A stretch of 64,000 bases of DNA from Vitellaria paradoxa. Lineage: Eukaryota; Streptophyta; Magnoliopsida; Ericales; Sapotaceae. The notes under the pieces are model-generated. The model had not been told where the DNA came from. It worked only from the letters and a program-made list of their open reading frames with translations, and made no database searches. The stretch's first letter is position 1, and every line of letters begins with the position of its first letter. The translations under genes and the position numbers were made by a program. The stretch is taken from positions 53,410,690 to 53,474,689 of the forward strand of contig CM034236.1 in the NCBI GenBank assembly GCA_019916065.1. Reading direction: 5' to 3'. Positions 57,126 through 64,000 of the stretch are shown here, piece after piece.

Positions 57126-58030
57126 TTTCACCCCTAATTTTGCAAGTAGCAAATCAAACTTCTACACGCTTAATTTGATGATGGAAGCAACGAATGTGTT
57201 TAGCTAATCTTGATCTTGTATCTCATGATGTCTTCATATCGTCATCTTTGAATAGAGCTTTAGATGGGTAGTTCAAGAGCAGATGATTACATTGCAGAGT
57301 CATGACAAGGTTGGTTTTTTTTTTTTTTTTTTTTTTTAAAACTGAGTCCACACTCTGAATTATGCCATGGCTAGCGTGGTGAAGCCTGTAGGTTCTTAAT
57401 AAGTGTGCATATATATATATATATATATGCTTGTACATATATACACTTATCATGCCCGAGCTATGAAAGAAAATGAAATAACATGTAACATGTTTTTCTG
57501 TGGTTTTTGCTACGGTCCTTAATTGTCACCATTACCATTACTTAGATGTCTATATGAAATCAAGTTGATGGATTACAGGCAAGGGGTGCCATGCATCCTG
57601 GCTGTTTCAGGATCTGAATAAGACTTGTCGATGAGCAAAACGCGATGAGTGTGACCAAACAAGTCCAATTTGAGGAAGTTTTCTACTCACTGTTTCACTC
57701 TCTCTAGCTATATGCAATGTAAATGAGGCGTGAAAATCTCAGTTGGAGTCTTGTGTCTGTTTTGACGCATTCAGTCCCCCCTCTCTCTCCCTGCGATCTG
57801 TTTAGGAATGTAGGTAAGAAACAAAGGACAACTCATGTTCCTACAGCCAATATGACAGATGTGCCATCATCTCGTCATGATTAGTAGCTATTGCCACGGG
57901 GGTAATCTCACTCCGCACCCCACCGCGCAAGCAGAATTCGAATGCAGAATGGGGACCAAACTCTATAGGGGCAAATTTGCAGCCTTCCCATGTCTTATCT
58001 TCACAACAGAGTTGAAATCACAACTCTAGT
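57126..58030. other. Spacer left of the copia element
   Basis: Holds a 20-plus T run near 57316 and an AT microsatellite at 57410-57428. The last 400 bases are less AT-rich and gene-flank-like, but no coding frame is supported. Confidence 0.4.
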
Positions 58031-58035
58031 ATATC

Positions 58036-58296
58036 TGTTAAGAATAAAAGAAGAAGGAAAGAATTATGTATTAATATTTATTTCTGTGTGTGAGAATACA
58101 AGACTACAAGATCTTTTATATAAGAGGATAATAATCCTAATCCTGATAGGAGATAGTAATCCTAATTATGATTAGATATACAAAATAAGGAATGGAATAA
58201 TATTCCTAATTATGATATAAGGAAAGACATAAAATAAGGGAAGGCATAAAATAAGGGATACTAATTATATACGATTATACATTACTAAATCTAACA
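58036..58296 (-). repeat. 3' LTR of the copia element
   Basis: 261 bp, TG...CA ends (TGTTAG...CTTAACA on the element strand). Differs from the other LTR at six sites, all transitions. Confidence 0.95.
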
Positions 58297-58310
58297 CCCC
58301 CCTCAAATTC
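58297..58310 (-). other. Polypurine tract
   Basis: Element-strand GAATTTGAGGGGGG directly abuts the 3' LTR, the expected primer for plus-strand DNA synthesis. Confidence 0.85.
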
Positions 58311-61300
58311 AAGGTGGCAACGCAAGAAGCAGCTTGAGTTTGGAGATTAACTCGAAGAAACGACCAGGAGGATGAGCCTTCGTGAAAAGATCGGCAGTTT
58401 GATTTGCTGAGGATACAGAAATGAGACGAACAATGCCACTTCTGACATGTTGACGAATAAAGTGACAATCTATTTTAATGTGTTTAGTGCGATCATGAAA
58501 AACATCATTGTGAGCAATCTGAATGGCACTTTGATTGTCACAATATAATATAGTGCCTGTAGAATGAGTGACACCCATATCAGTAAGAAGCCATCTAAGC
58601 CAAAGGAGCTCTTGAGTGGTATCGGCGAGAGCACGGTACTCAGCTTCAGTACTAGAACGGGCAGTGAGAGTTTGTTTCTTGCTACGCCAGGCTATGAGAG
58701 AAGTCCCTAGAAAGAAACAGAACCCTGTCGTAGAACGACGATCAGTAGGATCACCAGCCCAGTCGGCATCAGAAAAAGCATGTAATTCAAGTGAGGACTG
58801 GGCTGAGTAATGAAGACCATGAAACATAGTGCCTTTGATATATCGGAGAATGCGCAGCAAAGCAGTAAAATGATGAGAACGTGGAGCAGCCATGAATTGA
58901 CTAACAATGTGAACAGCATAAGCAATGTCAGGGCGAGTGATAGTAAGATAAACAAGACTACCAACAAGTTGACGATACAAAGTCGCATCAGATAATGGTG
59001 CACCATCAAGAGGAGTAAGACGGAGCTGTGGATCAATCGGAGTAGTAGCAGTCTTGCAGTCAGAAATACCAACCCGTGTCAAGAGATCAGAAGCATACTT
59101 AGCTTGAGAGAGAAAGTAACCAGAAAAATCTCGGGAGATCTCCAAGCCCAGAAAGTAATTGAGAAACCCCAAATCCTTCATCTCAAACTGTCGACTAAGA
59201 AATTGTTTGAGATGAGAAATGCCAATACTGTCATCCCCAGTAATAATCATATCGTCTACATAAAGGAGAAGAAGAACAGATCCAGCTGTAGTGGTGCGGA
59301 TAAACAAAGCAGAGTCATATGAACTGGGGATAAATCCAAGCTCATGAATAGTAGAGCTAAACTTCGCAAACCAGGCACGAGGAGCCTGTTTCAGCCCATA
59401 TAGTGCTCGACGAAGCTTGCAAACATGAGAAGACGGAACAGAGGAGCCCGGAGGAGGTTACATATAGACTTCTTCAATAAGATCGCCATTTAGAAAGGCA
59501 TTCTTAACATCCATCTGATAAAGATCCCAGTTATGAGCAGCAGAAATAGCAAGTAAACTGCGAACGGAAGTAAGCCTAGCAACAGGAGCAAAAGTTTCTT
59601 CATAGTCAATACCATACTCCTGAGTAAAACCTCGAGCAACAAGACGAGCTTTGTGTCGCTCAATAGAACCATCTGAACGGGTTTTGATTTTATAGATCTA
59701 TTTGCAACTGATAGCAGTCTTCCCAGGAGGAAGGGGAACCACATCCCAAGTATGAGTTTTCTCAAGAGCCTGTAACTCATCATCCATAGCTTGCTGCCAT
59801 AAAGGGTTAGTACAAGCCTCATGGTAGGAAGAAGGTTCGTGAGTAGAAAAGGCAGCAGAACCAACAATATAATCACGAATACGAACAGAAGGTTGTGTTA
59901 CTCGTTTAGGACGTTCTGAAGGAGGAGATTCGTCAACAAAGGATGGAGGAGAAGACTCATCAGGAGTGGTTATAGGTCCAGCAGAAGACCCAGGTGTCTC
60001 GGGATAAACCGTAAGCAGTGGTGTCTGAGAGACCTGTGGACTATCTGCATCAAATATGTCAGAATGCAAATCTTTGGAAATATCAGTAAAGAGAGAATTA
60101 TGGGAAGAGGTAGAAAGATGAAATGGAGAAAGAGTAGAAAACATCTTGTGTTCCCAAAAGACAACATGTCGAGAGACACGAAGACGTCGAGAAATAGGAT
60201 CCCAACATCGATACCCCTTATGTTCTATACCATAACCCAAGAAACAACAAAGACGAGAGCGTGGTTCAAGTTTAGTTCTTTCATGGGGTTGAAGGAGAAC
60301 AAAACAAGCAGACCAAAATATTCTAAGATGAGAATAATCAGGAGGGGAGCTATACAATAGTTCAAAAGGGGTAGAATTACCAAGGACAGAAGTGGGAACA
60401 CGATTAATGGTGTAGGCAGCAGTAAGAGCAACTTCCCCCCAAAATTTTTCTGGACAGGAGGAAGAAATAAGAAGGGCACGGATCGTGTCAAGAAGATGAC
60501 GATATTTGCGTTCTGCCCGACCATTCTGCTGAGAAGTACCAGGACAAGAAAGATGAGACTGTGTCCCCTGAGAGCGTAGAAAAGATAAAACCTCAGAGTC
60601 AAGATATTCCATAGCATTATCAGTTCAAAAAATCTTGATTGTACGAGAAAATTGAGTTTTCACAATTGCTGAGAAATCAGAGTATATTTGTTTAAGTTCA
60701 GAACATTTAGTTAAAAGATACAACCAAGTATAGCGAGTATAATCATCTACAAAAATAACAAAATAACGAGAGCCCCCCATAGTGGGAGTGGGTGAAGGTC
60801 CCCAGATATCCGAGTGAACGAGATCAAATGGTGCAAAAGAAATAGAATTACTTTTATTAAAAGGTAAAGCGGGGTGTTTAGCAGTTTGACATGATAAACA
60901 ATCAACTTTCTCAGAAACCATATGACCCAATTGACCACTAGAAACTAAAGTTTTCAAACGACTAAAAGACACATGACCCAAACGACAATGCCAAAGATTA
61001 AAAATAGAAGATGTGGAAGCAGAAGCAGTAGTGGAAACAGCAGAGGATGGTGGAAGTTGGAGTTGAACAATCTCAAACAGACGTCCATGCTTACGGCCTA
61101 TCCCAATAACCTGTTTCGTCTGTGGGTCCTGCACCAAACAACAAGAAGCAGAAAAAGTAACAATCAGACCAAGTTCACATAATTGACCAACAGACACAAG
61201 ATTTAAAGTAAGGGTAGGAATGTGGTAAACATTAGAAAGAGAAATAGATGAAGTAGAAATATGACCAGTGTGGGTAACAGACATATGAGTACCATTAGCA

Positions 61301-61660
61301 GTATGAATAGTGGGAATAGAGGATGATGAAGCAATAGACGAAAAAATTGTAGAATCAGAAATCATATGATTGCAACATCCTGAGTCAAAATACCAAGAGG
61401 AAGTACCTGGCATGATGGAGAGGGCAGTAGAAGGAGATGTACCAATTTTGGCAAGTACTTGCTGAATGATAGACTCCACATCAGTCATAGAAAAGGATGG
61501 GCCAGAAGAGGAGGACGTGTCTGAAGTAACAGCAGCAGTGGTACGAGAACCATGAGATTTAGCAGAGGACTTAGAGGATCCCTTTTTGGAATGAGCTCCA
61601 GAGGAGGAAGCCTTGGGACAGTCACGCTGAAAATGACCAGGAGCTGTTTTGTGGCAAGTC
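58309..61660 (-). pseudogene. Copia pol region with in-frame stops
   Basis: On the minus strand the domains in order are: a zinc-knuckle remnant; protease with active-site FDSG (near 61370); the integrase pre-domain with LWHCRLGHVS; integrase with HSDIWGP and FVDDYTR; reverse transcriptase with the catalytic YVDD (near 59255); and RNase H with SDADWAGD, STEAEYRA and CDNQSA. The frame is stopped at 60625-60627 (TGA), 59698-59700 (TAG) and 59458-59460 (TAA). Each stop type is reachable by one C-to-T or G-to-A change. The C-terminal 332 codons from about 59307 are open. No functional polyprotein is expected. Confidence 0.9.
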
Positions 61661-62512
61661 AAAACACTCACGAACTGGATAATGTTCAAATGAATGATTG
61701 TGTGGTAGACCCCTTTTTAGACAGTAGATGCAGGAGTGAGGAGTCAATGGGCCAGGAGATCGACCGTGAGACATGGCAAGAGCGGCATCTGGAACTGGAG
61801 ATGGTGGTATAGCAAGAACTGAATCCAACGCCTTAGTTTTGAGACCTAGACGAGTTTCTTCGGACAAGAGTTCTGAAATAGCTTGTTCAAGAGTGGGTAG
61901 AGGCAAGCGATGGAGCAATGAGGCACGAACCGACTCAAAAGTGTCATGGAGAGCCATAAGAAATAGCAAAAGTCGCTGATGATTGCGGTGGATAGTGTAC
62001 AATTGAGCATCCTCAGAGTGTTTCCAGGTAGGTTCACATAAAGCGACTTGATCCCAAACAGAAGACATTTGAGAGAGAAAATTATTGATGGATTGCCCAG
62101 GCTCTTGGCGCATACGATGAAGAGTCTGAAGTAACTGATACTGGTGAGCATGACCAGTGGTCTGATAGCGATCCTTTAAGAAATCCCAAATAGCCTTAGC
62201 AGGAGAGGGATACTGATCATCGTCCTGGAATCGGCCAAATTGAAGACTGATGGAAGGAATAGTAGTGGCACGAAACCAGGTGACAATTTGATAATTTTTG
62301 CTTTCCCAATCATCAAGACGATCCTCAAAAGTAGATTGATCCTCATCATCTTTCTGGATGGGTTTTTTCTGAGAGCCAGAGATAATACGCCATAAACGAC
62401 GTCCTTTGATAAAGCCAGATAGAGCTTGTGCCCACAAAACATAATTAGTCCCATCCAGAATGACAGAGAGGGACGTAATATTGTCAGAGCGATCCACAGA
62501 AAAAGCTTTCAT
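61622..62512 (-). pseudogene. Copia gag region, frame lost before pol
   Basis: From the ATG at 62512 (MKAFSVDRSD) an open frame of 296 codons encodes a copia Gag (LDGTNYVLWAQALSGFIKGR, later YQLLQTLHRMRQEPGQSIN). Copia elements normally have gag and pol in one frame. Here the frame changes by one base near a T run on the element strand at 61661-61664, inside the zinc-knuckle region, so the Gag frame runs to an early stop at 61622. Confidence 0.85.
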
Positions 62513-62588
62513 AGTACCCAATAAAGATAAACAATAAATCCGAGTAGAATAGAGATTACCAATGCGTCCGGAACGTTGAAAAGGTAAG

Positions 62589-62675
62589 GAACCGGTCTGA
62601 ACCGATTGAAAATCTGCCAGAAATGGCTGAACCGGCCCAAAAGAAGCATTGAACCGGTCTGGGCGGACCGGTCTG
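62589..62675 (-). repeat. ACCGG repeats in the copia leader
   Basis: Five degenerate copies of a GAACCGGTCTG word (62589, 62599, 62629, 62651 and 62665) lie in the untranslated leader between primer site and gag. ACCGGT is itself palindromic. Confidence 0.7.
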
Positions 62676-63081
62676 ACCGTTGGAGCAGCTAGCGCTACGT
62701 AGCAGATCGCAGTTCACTGGCGTGAGCGCGATCCAGTGTGGCAGGTGCACCAACGAACAGTCTGTGCGGCACACCGTGATTCGTCGAGATGACGTCAGCG
62801 AGGCAAGTGTGAAGACCAGCAGCGCGTGAATTCGCGTGAAGTCACGCGCAATTTTTAGGCGGCGCGTGGAAGCAGATCTCCGGTTTTGGTTGGTGGCGTT
62901 GGGTTCGTCTATGAGAGATGAATCCGATGATGTATGTAGATGTTGGAATATTCACCAGAAGAGTAATACAGAAGCGAAAAATCAAGGCTTCTTTAACTCT
63001 GCTGATGATATATGCCAACACAAGATCTCGCCGGAAAATAATGGCCAACGAAGAAGAGAGAAAAAAAAAATTAGAGCCTCT

Positions 63082-63093
63082 GCTCTGATACCA
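63082..63093 (-). other. Primer-binding site for initiator methionine tRNA
   Basis: Element-strand TGGTATCAGAGC follows the 5' LTR directly. This is the standard plant copia site complementary to the 3' end of tRNA-iMet. Confidence 0.95.
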
Positions 63094-63354
63094 TGTTAAG
63101 AATAAAAGAAGAAGGAAAGAATTATGTATTAATATTTATTTTTGTGTGTGAGAATACAAGACTACAAGATCCTTTATATAAGAGGACAATAATCCTAATC
63201 CTGATAGGAGATAGTAATCCTAATTATGATTGGATATACAAAATAAGGAATGGAATAATATTCCTAATTATGATATAAGGAAAGACATAAAATAAGGAAA
63301 GGCATAAAATAAGGAATACTAATTATATACGATTATACATTACTAAATCTAACA
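63094..63354 (-). repeat. 5' LTR of the copia element
   Basis: 261 bp, 97.7% identical to the 3' LTR by direct comparison (six transitions). Followed by the ATATC duplication. Confidence 0.95.
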
Positions 63355-63359
63355 ATATC

Positions 63360-64000
63360 GATCCATTTTGTTACTACTAGTAGTTTGTTAACCTCATCGT
63401 AGCTGTAAATACTGGACCGATAATTGTTATTGGTAAGGTAGGTAGCAGTGCCACTGCGTCTTGGTTTTGTTGTGTTTACGAAACAAAAAGAAATAAAAAT
63501 TTACAAATTTCAAGTCAAATTATGAACAAAATTAAACTTTTTGATGCCACCAGATAAATCTTGATGCTCGACCCAAAAATTAAGTGCGAGTCAATAAGTA
63601 CCAGTATAGACTGATATAGTTATTGATATAAAACGAACACTCTCAGTATTACATTTTATCTGGTACGAAAAAATATTCATATCAATGAACTTTACAATAA
63701 AATTTGTATTATGCATAATTGTATCCATATAATTTTCGTTGTTTATTTGGTGATTATAATTGGTGCGACTATGCGTAACATTTATTTATTTTTTGACAGT
63801 AATAAAATCAATATAGAAGCTGCATTGGATCATTACGTTTGGAATTCTTGAACGCAATTGAAAGTCCAGCATGTGCAGCCTCAAAACCGGGGCGAGGATG
63901 GGGTGGGGGGGAAGGGGGGGTCCATGTCCCCGTGAAACATATTATTGTGCTTAGAAGGTATATAGTCTAAAGTGAATCTCTGGGGTCTTTGGGGGTCTTC
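63360..64000. other. Spacer at the right edge
   Basis: No gene seen. A G-rich patch at 63889-63920 has four runs of at least four G separated by loops of 7, 1 and 2 bases, so it could form a G-quadruplex. Confidence 0.5.

Larger units (their letters stand above)
58036..63354 (-). mobile_element. Complete-length but defective Ty1/copia retrotransposon
   Basis: A 5319-bp element on the minus strand with LTRs 58036-58296 and 63094-63354, flanked by a perfect 5-bp duplication ATATC (58031-58035 and 63355-63359). Order 5' to 3' on the minus strand: LTR, primer site, leader, gag, protease, integrase, reverse transcriptase, RNase H, polypurine tract, LTR. Integrase before reverse transcriptase defines copia. 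Three in-frame stops and one frame change interrupt the polyprotein, so it cannot move by itself. The LTRs differ at 6 of 261 positions. Confidence 0.95.

Noticed and set aside
1..64000. CRISPR arrays, bacterial operons, riboswitches and tRNA genes
   Set aside because: Spliced plant genes and plant transposons rule out a bacterial reading. No evenly spaced direct-repeat array and no full tRNA cloverleaf was seen.

Overview
The window is nuclear DNA of a flowering plant, most likely a eudicot. The genes have GT-AG introns and closely resemble Arabidopsis genes. They lie in AT-rich spacers holding LINEs, a Ty1/copia element, a hAT relic and many small non-autonomous elements. I cannot name the species.

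Seven protein genes can be supported, in this order: proline dehydrogenase (+, 2779-5856, 4 exons); the protease-less plastid FtsH homologue FTSHI3 (-, 16540-10173, 4 exons); S-adenosylmethionine decarboxylase (+, 23629-24711, with tiny and small upstream ORFs in an intron-containing leader); the ribosome-biogenesis protein RRP7 (-, 33072-28034, 7 exons); a P-class PPR protein (+, 40213-41985); a 70-residue KIN/LEA-like stress protein (+, 46009-46533, 3 exons); and a second PPR-type protein (+, 49895-51856). Exons were joined by hand. Every join keeps frame, and the predicted lengths (492, 622, 360, 349, 590, 70 and 653 aa) are as expected for their families.

From memory, the set merges two separate Arabidopsis neighbourhoods: At5g38710-38730 (ProDH2, RRP7, PPR) and At3g02450-02490 (FTSHI3, SAMDC1, a LEA gene, PPR). 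The window therefore looks like a less fractionated copy of an ancestral block that Arabidopsis has split. The genes are not an operon or a pathway. Proline catabolism, polyamine synthesis and the KIN-like protein are all stress-linked, but their adjacency is best read as inherited gene order.

The repeat fraction is informative. A 5'-truncated RTE-type LINE has a perfect 21-bp target duplication (8335-9745). There are two 5'-truncated L1-type LINEs (about 43985-45014 and 53865-54890), a decayed hAT transposon (about 35096-37952) and a complete but broken copia element (58036-63354) with LTRs differing at 6 of 261 sites. Several MITE-like families recur, some inside introns. Simple repeats touch gene structure in two places: an RRP7 splice donor lies in a GT run, and a KIN-like splice acceptor ends an AT run. 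Nothing here is clearly a new molecular system. The best leads are the reciprocal fractionation, a 27-nt triplet repeat in the SAMDC leader, and the recurrent MITE families.
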